Virus record (IMG/VR): IMGVR_UViG_3300027607_000106
Coordinates: 1 to 56,094 of that record
DNA: 56,094 nt
Direction: 5' to 3' (one strand)
Source of the DNA: a virus
In this document: in pieces, positions 47,991-54,993 of the stretch
Layout of the letters: the number at the start of each line of letters is the position of its first letter
Numbering within the stretch: position 1 is the stretch's first letter
Notes under the pieces: generated by a model
Databases searched by the model: none
Seen by the model: only the letters and a program-made list of their open reading frames with translations
Told to the model about the DNA's origin: nothing
Program-made: the position numbers and the translations under genes

Positions 47991-49162
47991 ACCAGGTCGC
48001 GACGATCGAGAAGCCGACGAGGCTCGAAGCCTTCAAGGAACAGGTGCTTCCGCCGGAGCGGGCCAAGGATCTGTATTCATCGCTGCCGACGCATGTCCGC
48101 CGCGAAGTGTTCGACCGCAATCTGGTCAACGCTCTAATGGCGAACCCAGACCTGATGCAATGCGATGCGCGCCTTGTGTTCCGCGAGGTCTCGAAGGTCG
48201 CAGCGCTCGGCCTGCTGCTCGATCCACAGTTGGGCGAGGCCTACCTGATCGCTGGTTGGAACGGTCGCCAGAAGCGGAAAGAGCCGCAATTGCGGGTCGG
48301 GTATCGGGGCCTGGTCAAGCTGGCCCGCCAGTCGGGCGAGATCAAGATGATCTACGCCCACGAGGTCCACAAGAACGACCAGTTCGAATGCACCTTGGGC
48401 GACAGCAAGAGCCTCATCCACAAGCCGGACCTGTTCGGCGAGCGCGGCCCGATCGTCGGCTACTACGCGGTCGTGAAGTACGACGACGGTGAAAGCGACT
48501 TCGAGCCGATGTCCGTTGAGCAGGTTCACGGCATCCGGGACCGCTCTGACGGCTGGAAGGCGTTCAAAGCGGGCAGGATCAAGTCGACCCCTTGGAGCAC
48601 CGACGAAGTGGAGATGGCCAAGAAGACGGTCATCCGGCGGCTGGCAAAGCGCATTCCACAATCGCCAGAGCTTGCCGAGGCCATCAAGATCGAAGATGCG
48701 GCCGAGCATAGCGAGATGCGCGCGATCGCGCCGCCCTCCCCGCCGTCTCCCCCGTCCCCGCCGCCGGCACCGTCCGCGCCGCTGATCGAGCACGACGACA
48801 ACGGCGAGCCGGATATGCCGGACCATCTCAAGCGCGACAAGAATTCCGCCGGTGCCGCCGCGCCGGCGGAGCAGGCGGCGGAGCCTGCCGAAGCATCATC
48901 CTCGGGCGGGAATGGTGTGCCCGAGGGCTCCGCCGCCGATCCGTCGCAGCCGCAGGACGACGAGCTCGATCCGATCAATCCGGAGAAGTTCTACGACGAT
49001 GCCGAAGCCGAGTACGCGGCGGCGACCACACGCGACGACGTGAACGAGGTCTGGGCCCGCACCGTTGAACCGGCGATCGAGGACGAGTTGATCTACTTCC
49101 CGCACGACAAAGACCGGCTGGACAAGCAGTACAAACGCCATCTTGAGAGGGTCGGCCAATGA
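47987..49162 (+). CDS. recT: RecT-family single-strand annealing protein
   Basis: A 391-residue protein. Residues 1-245 match RecT/Bet-type annealing proteins: FDRNLVNALMANPDLMQCDARLVFREVSKVAALGLLLDP, GEAYLI, QLRVGYRGLVKLARQSGEI and TPWSTDEVEMAKKTVIRRLAKRIP. The C-terminal third is a disordered Pro/Ala/Ser linker ending in an acidic helical tail, longer than usual for the family. It anneals complementary strands during phage recombination. No RecE- or lambda-exonuclease-like partner is seen. Confidence 0.93.
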   Translation: MNQVATIEKPTRLEAFKEQVLPPERAKDLYSSLPTHVRREVFDRNLVNALMANPDLMQCDARLVFREVSKVAALGLLLDPQLGEAYLIAGWNGRQKRKEPQLRVGYRGLVKLARQSGEIKMIYAHEVHKNDQFECTLGDSKSLIHKPDLFGERGPIVGYYAVVKYDDGESDFEPMSVEQVHGIRDRSDGWKAFKAGRIKSTPWSTDEVEMAKKTVIRRLAKRIPQSPELAEAIKIEDAAEHSEMRAIAPPSPPSPPSPPPAPSAPLIEHDDNGEPDMPDHLKRDKNSAGAAAPAEQAAEPAEASSSGGNGVPEGSAADPSQPQDDELDPINPEKFYDDAEAEYAAATTRDDVNEVWARTVEPAIEDELIYFPHDKDRLDKQYKRHLERVGQ

Positions 49163-49635
49163 CCAAGGCAGCCTTCATCAAGCAGAACGGCGCGCTGGCT
49201 CCCTGCGACGACGACGGCCGCGAACTCCTTGCCGCTTTGAAAGACGACAAGGAGGTCATGGTGGAATTCCATGCGCCCCGGAACATCCGACACCATCGGA
49301 AGCTTATGCTTTTGCTGCAGCGGATCGTCGACGGTGGCGCCTGGGATGGCGATACCGACAGCCTGCTCAAATGGCTGAAGTTCGCGACCGGGCTCGTCGA
49401 TGTCGTGGTCAGCCCGAAGGGTCGCGCGTTCTCCTACCCGCAATCGATCAAGTTCGAGAGCATGCCGCAGGACAAGTTCGCCCGATGGTATGACCGGGCC
49501 ATCTACGTCATCTCGACCGAGTTGCTCGGGGGCGAAGAATGTCAGGCTCTCCGGGCGGAGATCGACCGGATCATCGACGGCGACATTGCCGACCGGCTTC
49601 GCGAGCACGACGAGCGTTTCGGGAGGGCGGCATGA
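49159..49635 (+). CDS. DUF1367 phage protein
   Basis: A 158-residue protein with the DUF1367 signature near its N-terminus (KEVMVEFHAPRNIRHHRKLMLLLQRIVDGG) and SYPQSIKFESMPQDKFARWYDRAIYVIS later. Members are found in the recombination/replication regions of many phages; the function is unknown. It overlaps recT and the ASCH gene by ATGA. Confidence 0.82.
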   Translation: MTKAAFIKQNGALAPCDDDGRELLAALKDDKEVMVEFHAPRNIRHHRKLMLLLQRIVDGGAWDGDTDSLLKWLKFATGLVDVVVSPKGRAFSYPQSIKFESMPQDKFARWYDRAIYVISTELLGGEECQALRAEIDRIIDGDIADRLREHDERFGRAA

Positions 49636-50231
49636 AGGCTCTCACTGTCTGGCAGCCCTGGGCATCGCTGATCATGCTCGGCGCGAAGCAGTACGAGTTC
49701 CGGAAGTGGGATTTCCGGTCCCGAGAACCTGGCCTCGTCGGTGAGCGCATCGTCATTCATGCCGGCGCGCGCCCGGTCAAGATCGATGACCTCACGGACA
49801 TCTTGGAGCGGATCGCCGACGACGTTTCGGCGCTCGACGCGAAGATAGCTATCCCGGTCATCACACGACAGCTCAAGCTTCTTCGCAGGGAGAAAGCGCT
49901 TTTGAAGGCGTATCGCCGGCTCCATCGGCAATGGCGCACCCAAGCGGATCGCCGCCGGAAGCGCGGCCCGTTCGTCGGCGATAAACCGTTGCCGGAGCCC
50001 GAGAAGCCTGCATCCGGTCAGATCCTGCCGTTGGCTGCGGGGCTCGGAACGGCATTGATCGGGGAACCCGTCAAGGCAACCGAGATCTTCGACGATCCGA
50101 CCAATGACTCCTACCGCGCCGATCATTCGATCTGGGCTTGGCCGCTGACCGACATCGAACCGTTCGATGCGCCGATCCCGATGGGTGGCGCGCAGGGATT
50201 CTGGACATGGACGGAGGGAATTGCGGCATGA
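49632..50231 (+). CDS. ASCH-domain protein
   Basis: ATG 49632 gives 199 residues. The first 45 residues (MKALTVWQPWASLIMLGAKQYEFRKWDFR, then RIVIHAG) and the ending SIWAWPLTDIEPFDAP are the ASCH fold, a PUA-like RNA- or modified-nucleotide-binding domain. The middle 90 residues are a basic helical insertion (TRQLKLLRREKALLKAYRRLHRQW). It may bind RNA or modified DNA. It is coupled to both neighbours by ATGA. Confidence 0.85.
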   Translation: MKALTVWQPWASLIMLGAKQYEFRKWDFRSREPGLVGERIVIHAGARPVKIDDLTDILERIADDVSALDAKIAIPVITRQLKLLRREKALLKAYRRLHRQWRTQADRRRKRGPFVGDKPLPEPEKPASGQILPLAAGLGTALIGEPVKATEIFDDPTNDSYRADHSIWAWPLTDIEPFDAPIPMGGAQGFWTWTEGIAA

Positions 50232-50653
50232 CCAGCACCCGCGCCCTTCGCCAGCGCTACGCCGCAGAGATCCGCGAGCGGATCGGCACGCGCTCAGGCT
50301 GGAAATGCGAGGTTTGCAAGGTCGCCCACGGAGAGCTGATCATGCGCGGCACCGGGGACGATGCCGGCACGTTCATGTTGTCTGAAGGCGACGTGTTCGA
50401 TGCCGAGACGGGTGAGCGTCTGGGTCGGGCCCGGATGTCCGATTACTGCGGCGTCAAGGTCATCGAGGTCGTGCTAACGGTCGCGCATCTGAACCATGAC
50501 GAGACCGACAACCGTGACGAAAACCTGAAGCACCTTTGCCAGCTTCACCACAATCGTCAAGACGCCGAGCATCGCCGGCAGAATGCCGAGAAACGCCGAC
50601 GTACGCGCGGCGGGCAACTGGACATGGGTGACATGCTCGGGAGCGGCGTATGA
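50228..50653 (+). CDS. HNH endonuclease-like protein
   Basis: ATG 50228 overlaps the ASCH stop as ATGA and gives 141 residues. An N-terminal CEVCKVAHG knuckle and the C-terminal HNH core VAHLNHDETDNRDENLKHLCQLHHNRQD form a zinc-dependent nuclease fold, with AHLNHD holding the likely catalytic histidine. It is a second HNH protein, different from the terminase-adjacent one. A role in recombination or host DNA attack is possible. Confidence 0.85.
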   Translation: MTSTRALRQRYAAEIRERIGTRSGWKCEVCKVAHGELIMRGTGDDAGTFMLSEGDVFDAETGERLGRARMSDYCGVKVIEVVLTVAHLNHDETDNRDENLKHLCQLHHNRQDAEHRRQNAEKRRRTRGGQLDMGDMLGSGV

Positions 50654-51186
50654 CCGACGAATTCAAGCCCGGCCCCTGCCGATGGTGCGATAGTGAAGGC
50701 GATGTCTTCGTCGACAACGGGCTGTGCGAGGATTGCGACCGCGACGTGATCCGGTGCGAGATCTGTGGCGAAGAGCAGCACTATCAGGATAGCTGTCGGC
50801 ATGTTTTCACAGATGAGCATTTGGAATGGTGTGGTTCAGGCGTCGGCTATGCGACTGATGCCGTCAAGGCTGCCTTTCTGTTGCTGGTGTCGCGCATGCC
50901 GGGCGGCTTCGCCGATCATCTTCGCGTGGCGATCGAGGCACGGTCGTTCCACAGCTGGATGGTCGCGCCGCTGATCGGCGGCGGCGGCATCCTCACGCTG
51001 CACGGCATGCCGAACGACGTCGGTCGCAAGTACGGCGACGCGATGATTGCGCTTGGCGAGGGCGACGACGCCGAGGCGATGCACGACGGCTACATGTGGC
51101 TCGCCAGTCTCTATGACGATCAGACCGACGAGGCGTGCCGGCTGACGCTGATGTGGCTTGATGAACAACCGGCGGTGGCCGCATGA
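50650..51186 (+). CDS. Zinc-ribbon early protein
   Basis: A 178-residue protein with a Cys-rich first 60 residues (CRWCDSEG, LCEDCDRD, RCEICGEE), probably two zinc knuckles, and a helical second part (DAVKAAFLLLVSRMPGGFADHLRVAIEAR, YGDAMIALGEGDDAE). It is coupled by ATGA at both ends. No family is recognised. Confidence 0.65.
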   Translation: MTDEFKPGPCRWCDSEGDVFVDNGLCEDCDRDVIRCEICGEEQHYQDSCRHVFTDEHLEWCGSGVGYATDAVKAAFLLLVSRMPGGFADHLRVAIEARSFHSWMVAPLIGGGGILTLHGMPNDVGRKYGDAMIALGEGDDAEAMHDGYMWLASLYDDQTDEACRLTLMWLDEQPAVAA

Positions 51187-51566
51187 GCCGCATCCAGCCC
51201 CACCCCGAAGCCTTCACGCTCAGCCGGGTGAAGCGGCCGCGGATCAAGGACGATGGCTTTCGCGCCTTTGTGAAGCGCCTGCCCTCACTGATCACCGCAG
51301 CGCCGAACCCCGATGCCGCGCATATCCGGTAGTCCGCATTGCACCTCGGCAAGCGCGAGACAGGGATGGGCGAGAAGGCACACGACCGATGGATCGTGCC
51401 CCTGTCGCGATCGCTACACGACGAGCAACACAGGATGAATGAACGCACCTTCTGGGCCCGGTACGGCATAGACCCTCTGATCGTGTCCCTGGCGCTGTAC
51501 GGGGCCTATCGGGACGGCGACGAAGATATGGCCCGGCGCATCGTTCTGACCGGTGGGAGGGAATGA
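51183..51566 (+). pseudogene. DUF968-like phage nuclease interrupted by an in-frame amber codon
   Basis: One frame runs from ATG 51183 to 51566 (127 codons) with a single TAG at 51330-51332. Upstream it reads RVKRPRIKDDGFRAFVKRLP...DAAHIR, downstream SALHLGKRETGMGEKAHDRWIVPLSRSLHDEQH, together the usual AHIR-Y...DRW-PL-HDEQH nuclease pattern, where the residue at the TAG is normally aromatic (Tyr). TAC/TAT to TAG is one change. Either the gene is broken, or it is read by suppression. A TTG restart at 51339 could make the C-terminal half. Confidence 0.72.
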
Positions 51567-51568
51567 GG

Positions 51569-51943
51569 ATGACAGAAATCCAGGAGTTCCGCCGCCCCCA
51601 CCCATTCACGCGCTGCGTGTCGGATTGGTGGGAAGACGGTGAGCTTGTCCAAAAGTATGTCCGCTGGCGTCCCGGCGCATGGGGTACCGAGATCATACCC
51701 CCAGACGACGCCCGTGCTTTCGCTCACGCCATGGGCGAGTGCGTCTTCACGGTGCAGGGAGAATACAAGCCGGGTCGGTATCCGACGCGGGTATTCTTCA
51801 CGCAACAATTCGTTGATCCGGACGGAAAGCCGCTCAAGGCCAGTGGCCTAAAGATCAAGACGAAGAGCGCCTTCAAAAGGCAGGTGGACGGTCTGCCGTT
51901 CGCATTTGAATTGGACCCGTTCGCGGACCCGATTGAAACCTAG
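51569..51943 (+). CDS. Early protein of unknown function
   Basis: ATG 51569 is preferred to 51563 because GGGAGG is then 8 bases upstream. The 124-residue product (MTEIQEFRRPHPFTRCVSDWWEDGELVQKYV...) has many aromatic residues and no recognised family. Its middle (VFTVQGEYKPGRYPTRVFFTQQFVDPDGKPL) suggests a beta-rich fold. Confidence 0.62.
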   Translation: MTEIQEFRRPHPFTRCVSDWWEDGELVQKYVRWRPGAWGTEIIPPDDARAFAHAMGECVFTVQGEYKPGRYPTRVFFTQQFVDPDGKPLKASGLKIKTKSAFKRQVDGLPFAFELDPFADPIET

Positions 51944-51959
51944 AGAGACGCCTTCACCC

Positions 51960-52040
51960 ATGACCCGATACGCTCAGAGCACCGACGTCTCGTCCAGCAA
52001 GTCACGGATGGAGATCCGAGCAGGAAAGGCAAGCAGATGA
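51960..52040 (+). pseudogene. Remnant of a small phage gene, internally deleted
   Basis: A 26-codon frame (MTRYAQSTDVSSSKSRMEI, ending in RAGKASR) begins like a widespread phage protein of 150 or more residues whose start reads MxRYAxxTxVxxxxSRxEIE, but it ends after 26 residues. Its stop still overlaps the next start as ATGA (52037-52040). The pattern fits an internal deletion that kept both ends and the coupling to the next gene. Family recognition is from memory of the start only. Confidence 0.5.
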
Positions 52041-52372
52041 GTAAGTGCGTGACTGCCGAAGAACGGCAAAGGCTGATTTCGGAGATCACCGAGGCGCCTT
52101 ACGACGCGGGCGATAGCTTTGACCAAGCGGCACTATTTCTGCTGACAGCAGTTGAAATCGGCACCGATACAGAAGCGCTCGCCAATTCCACTGGGCTGCC
52201 GATAAGCGTATGCGAAGAATGCGACAGACATGCGCATGTGAGCGGCATCTTTCTGAACGAAGAGATCTACGTTGGCGACTGGTTGGACCCTGAGACCGGC
52301 GCAATAGCATTCATGCTGGATGCCATGTGCGTTGCCGGGCTCATGGAGCGCACCAGCGAGGCAACCCAATGA
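52037..52372 (+). CDS. Small acidic early protein
   Basis: A 111-residue acidic protein (MSKCVTAEERQRLISEITEAPYDAGDSFDQAALFLL...) with a helical pattern and several cysteines (VCEECDRHAH). It is coupled to both neighbours by ATGA. Somewhat more AT-rich than adjacent genes. No family is recognised. Confidence 0.62.
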   Translation: MSKCVTAEERQRLISEITEAPYDAGDSFDQAALFLLTAVEIGTDTEALANSTGLPISVCEECDRHAHVSGIFLNEEIYVGDWLDPETGAIAFMLDAMCVAGLMERTSEATQ

Positions 52373-52623
52373 CTAACGGATGGATGCCGATAGAGACTGC
52401 GCCGAGAGATCGCGAGATAGACCTTTGGATGTCCGTCGGGGTTCGTATCGCAGATTGTCGCTGGGGACGGCCAAGCCACGCAAATTGGGGCGATCGGCAC
52501 GGAGCCGATCAGAATCTACCCGCTCAGTGGATTTCCCGTAGCGGCGCCGCGCTTGACCGCCGAAACGGTCTCCCAACGCACTGGCGCGAGAAACCCGAGC
52601 CCCCGGAGAGCGGAGATGAGTGA
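52369..52623 (+). CDS. DUF551-like small phage protein
   Basis: ATG 52369 overlaps the previous stop as ATGA and gives 84 residues. The start (GWMPIETAPRDREIDLWM) and end (THWREKPEPPE) are the paired motifs of DUF551-like phage proteins, with a shorter middle. The function is unknown. Confidence 0.75.
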   Translation: MTNGWMPIETAPRDREIDLWMSVGVRIADCRWGRPSHANWGDRHGADQNLPAQWISRSGAALDRRNGLPTHWREKPEPPESGDE

Positions 52624-52942
52624 GCTGCCCCCCTGCGCCTGGTGCGGCCATGACGGTGATGGACTTCAGTATGCAGTTCGCAACTGTGGAGCCGGACCTG
52701 TCAGCGTTGATTGCTTGAAATGCAGGGCCTCCGGCCCAGTCCGGGACTCCATGGCTGAAGCCGTGAAGGCATGGGGAGCCGGCCCACCGCACACATACCG
52801 CGCAGGTCTGGAAGCAGCAGCGCGGTGGCATGAAGAGCAGGCGCTGAACATCGACAGGCGCGAAGGGCCAAAGGTCATGCTCGACTTCCACCGCACCTGC
52901 GCCACCGCCATCCGCCAGCTACCCGCAAGGGGCGGACAATGA
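52616..52942 (+). CDS. Lar-like restriction alleviation protein
   Basis: ATG 52616 gives 108 residues. The first 55 match the Lar-type zinc ribbon (PPCAWCGHDGD, VDCLKCRASGPVRDSMAEAVKAW). Lar of the Rac prophage reduces host type I restriction. A helical C-terminus follows, ending CATAIRQLPARGGQ, a tail that recurs in the next gene product (AAIRQLPTPGESQ), which hints at shared sequence by recombination. It overlaps the previous gene by 8 bases. Confidence 0.78.
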   Translation: MSELPPCAWCGHDGDGLQYAVRNCGAGPVSVDCLKCRASGPVRDSMAEAVKAWGAGPPHTYRAGLEAAARWHEEQALNIDRREGPKVMLDFHRTCATAIRQLPARGGQ

Positions 52943-53466
52943 GCCCCCGATCGAAACTGGAGGCGCGCCCACTTCATTTGAAGGAGGCGAATCGAGCCGT
53001 TGCGCTCTGGCACCGCCATTGTGACCCGGTGCGCTTTCATTTGTTCTCTATCGGAGCCTATGACGACGAGCACAACATGCGCGGGGCCATCATAGTCATG
53101 CGGCCAGTAAACCAACATCGCAGTTGGGGTGGGCTTATGGTCGAAGTATCCCGGCTTTCGACAGATGGTTGTCAGAATGCTTGTTCGTTTTTACTCTCCA
53201 GGGCTGCGCGCGCAGCCTTCGCGATGGGGTATGCATGCATGCAAACCTACACCCTTTTAGAGGAGCCCGGCACATCACTACGTGCCTCTGGGTGGATGGA
53301 AGATGGAATTACATCCGCGCGCGACTGGAATGGGTCTAGGCGTCGGCCGAGGGCTTTAGAGCCCAGTCAAAAGCGACGCTGGATATTGCCTCGACCCGAT
53401 GCATGGATGGCGGCGCAAAAGGCTGCCGCCATCCGCCAGCTACCCACGCCAGGAGAGAGCCAGTGA
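52939..53466 (+). CDS. XF1762 family protein
   Basis: A 175-residue protein matching XF1762-type phage proteins: LKEANRAVALWHRHCDPVRFHLFSIGAYDD, GAIIVMRPVNQ, VEVSRLSTDGCQNACSFLLSRAARAAFAMGY and YTLLEEPGTSLRASGW. The fold resembles acetyltransferases (GNAT-like), but no activity is established for the family. The C-terminus shows a basic patch and the repeated RQLP tail shared with the Lar-like protein. Confidence 0.85.
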   Translation: MSPRSKLEARPLHLKEANRAVALWHRHCDPVRFHLFSIGAYDDEHNMRGAIIVMRPVNQHRSWGGLMVEVSRLSTDGCQNACSFLLSRAARAAFAMGYACMQTYTLLEEPGTSLRASGWMEDGITSARDWNGSRRRPRALEPSQKRRWILPRPDAWMAAQKAAAIRQLPTPGESQ

Positions 53467-53822
53467 GCAGCGACGCAAGCTATCTGCTCGTCAAGCGCGG
53501 CCTCTACTATGCGCCACACAACAAGGGTTACACCGGCGTCAAGGAATTGGCTGGCCGTTATCTTGCAGTCGACGCAAGGCCCGACGCGGGCGTCACGGCC
53601 GTGCATGAGGACGATGCCCCCGAGTTCTCGCAAGCGTGCTGGCCTGAAGTCGCGCGCGACCACCTCGCCAAAAAGGTCAACCGCATTCGGTCATATCTCG
53701 AACTTCGGGATACCCGTCTGCTGTGCAGCGACGGGCCTGCGCGCGACACCCATGAAGGATGCGAGGCCGCGCTGCGAGATGTCTACCTGATGCTGATCGG
53801 TGAGGCCCCCACCCATGAATGA
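53463..53822 (+). CDS. Early protein of unknown function
   Basis: The GTG at 53463 overlaps the previous stop as GTGA and gives 119 residues (MSSDASYLLVKRGLYYAPHNKGYTGVKELAGRY...). The first half contains YYAPHNKGYTGVK, seen in small phage proteins. No catalytic motif is evident. The longer frame from 53403 lies within the XF1762 gene and is not used. Confidence 0.65.
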   Translation: MSSDASYLLVKRGLYYAPHNKGYTGVKELAGRYLAVDARPDAGVTAVHEDDAPEFSQACWPEVARDHLAKKVNRIRSYLELRDTRLLCSDGPARDTHEGCEAALRDVYLMLIGEAPTHE

Positions 53823-54135
53823 CAAGTTCGTCAGCCCCGAGAAGCCGCCGGAAGGACTTGAGCGGGAATTGCTCACAATCCTGATCGAAGAGTGCGCCGA
53901 GGTTCAGCAGCGTGCAACCAAGATGCTGCGGTTCGGTGTGAACGAAGCGCAACCGGGACAGCCATACACCAACGCCGAACGCCTATCGGTAGAGGTCGGC
54001 GACCTGTCCCATCTAGTTCGGCGCTGCATAGACGCGAGATTGCTGGACGGTGTGCTGGTGCTGCGCGCATCGGAGGCGAAGCGGGAAAAGCTCGATCGCT
54101 TCCTGCAGTCCGACACGGAGGCCAACCATGCATGA
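53815..54135 (+). CDS. MazG-like nucleotide pyrophosphohydrolase family protein
   Basis: ATG 53815 overlaps the previous stop by 8 bases. The 106-residue helical protein has the MazG-like pattern LLTILIEECAEVQQRATKMLRFG, then TNAERLSVEVGDLSHLVRR, whose E-E-C-A-E and E-x-x-D residues bind metal and pyrophosphate in that family. It may remove nucleotides or alarmones during infection. The activity is inferred from motifs. Confidence 0.75.
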   Translation: MNDKFVSPEKPPEGLERELLTILIEECAEVQQRATKMLRFGVNEAQPGQPYTNAERLSVEVGDLSHLVRRCIDARLLDGVLVLRASEAKREKLDRFLQSDTEANHA

Positions 54136-54373
54136 CAAGGCGATAGAGCCAACGCGGGCATCGGCCGGCTTTACCGCACGCGGCATTGATAACTTGGCCA
54201 AACCGGAGGCTGATGGGTTGCGATCGGATTTGACCGTGTTCGCGGCCTATTGGGGTTTGGACGCGTACACTCCGCCGCCCCAAATCACGAAAGCGGTGCG
54301 CGATATCGTCTCTGCATTCGTCGCCGACGCAAACGCGATCGCCAATTCTGACCGACCCAAGGACGGTGCGTGA
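54128..54373 (+). CDS. Small early protein of unknown function
   Basis: ATG 54128 overlaps the MazG-like stop by 8 bases and gives 81 residues (MHDKAIEPTRASAGFTARGIDNLAKPEADG...). It is helical in the second half (ITKAVRDIVSAFVADANAIAN). No family is recognised. Confidence 0.6.
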   Translation: MHDKAIEPTRASAGFTARGIDNLAKPEADGLRSDLTVFAAYWGLDAYTPPPQITKAVRDIVSAFVADANAIANSDRPKDGA

Positions 54374-54696
54374 TGGCTGCCAAGCCCGTCAGGATCCAGC
54401 GGAAGCGTACGAAGGGATGGTCGGGCCTGTCCGAGACAGGCAACGACCTGCCGATCACATACGTCAACCGGCCGTTGCTCTGGGGCAACCCCTTCTCGTT
54501 CCCGCGCTGCAACCTGAAGGCCCAGGCGCGGGCCGTGCGCTGCTACGAGACCGCATTGCAGGGCGGGCGACTGCCCTACTCCGTTGAGGACGTGAAAAGC
54601 CAGTTGCGGGGGCACAACATCGGCTGCTTCTGCAAGGTCGGAGAACCGTGCCACGGCGACGTTCTGCTGCGGATAGCGAACGAGGATGACGTGTGA
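54373..54696 (+). CDS. DUF4326 protein
   Basis: ATG 54373 overlaps the previous stop as TGATG and gives 107 residues. The pattern YVNRPLLWGNPFSF, then LKSQLRGHNIGCFC-like CFCKVGEPCHGDVLLRIAN is the DUF4326 signature, whose cysteines and histidine suggest a metal site. These proteins are common in phages. The function is unknown. Confidence 0.85.
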   Translation: MAAKPVRIQRKRTKGWSGLSETGNDLPITYVNRPLLWGNPFSFPRCNLKAQARAVRCYETALQGGRLPYSVEDVKSQLRGHNIGCFCKVGEPCHGDVLLRIANEDDV

Positions 54697-54734
54697 TGGC
54701 CAACGTCGACCAGATCCAGAGCGAGGCAGCGTGA
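54696..54734 (+). other. 12-codon mini-frame bridging DUF4326 and excisionase genes
   Basis: MANVDQIQSEAA starts in a TGATG overlap with the DUF4326 stop and ends in a TGATG overlap with the excisionase start. It is either a coupling leader or the remnant of a deleted gene that kept its ends. Confidence 0.4.
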
Positions 54735-54991
54735 TGGCTGCCGAGGTTCTCCGACTCCCCGACGTGCCGGCAAGGCGCGATGGACCGCGCCGCGGCCTTC
54801 GTCGAGATGACGCGGCGCGCTACATCGGGGTCGGAGCAACGAAGTTCGATAGCATGGTCAAAGATGGACGGATGCCTCCGCCGCGAGAGATTGACGGATG
54901 CCGGATTTGGGACATTCGCGAATTGGATATCGCCTTTGACGACTTGCCTTCGCGCGCTGCACCGGTTCACAATCCATGGGATGATGAATAG
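54734..54991 (+). CDS. Excisionase / AlpA-like DNA-binding protein
   Basis: ATG 54734 gives 85 residues. Residues 22-72 form a MerR-type helix-turn-helix of the excisionase/AlpA group (GLRRDDAARYIGVGATKFDSMVKDGRMPPP, then RIWDIRELDIAFDDLP). It lies 2 bases before the integrase gene, the usual place for the directionality factor, and should bias the integrase towards excision. Co-transcription with the rightward operon means it is made on induction. Confidence 0.85.
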   Translation: MAAEVLRLPDVPARRDGPRRGLRRDDAARYIGVGATKFDSMVKDGRMPPPREIDGCRIWDIRELDIAFDDLPSRAAPVHNPWDDE

Positions 54992-54993
54992 CG

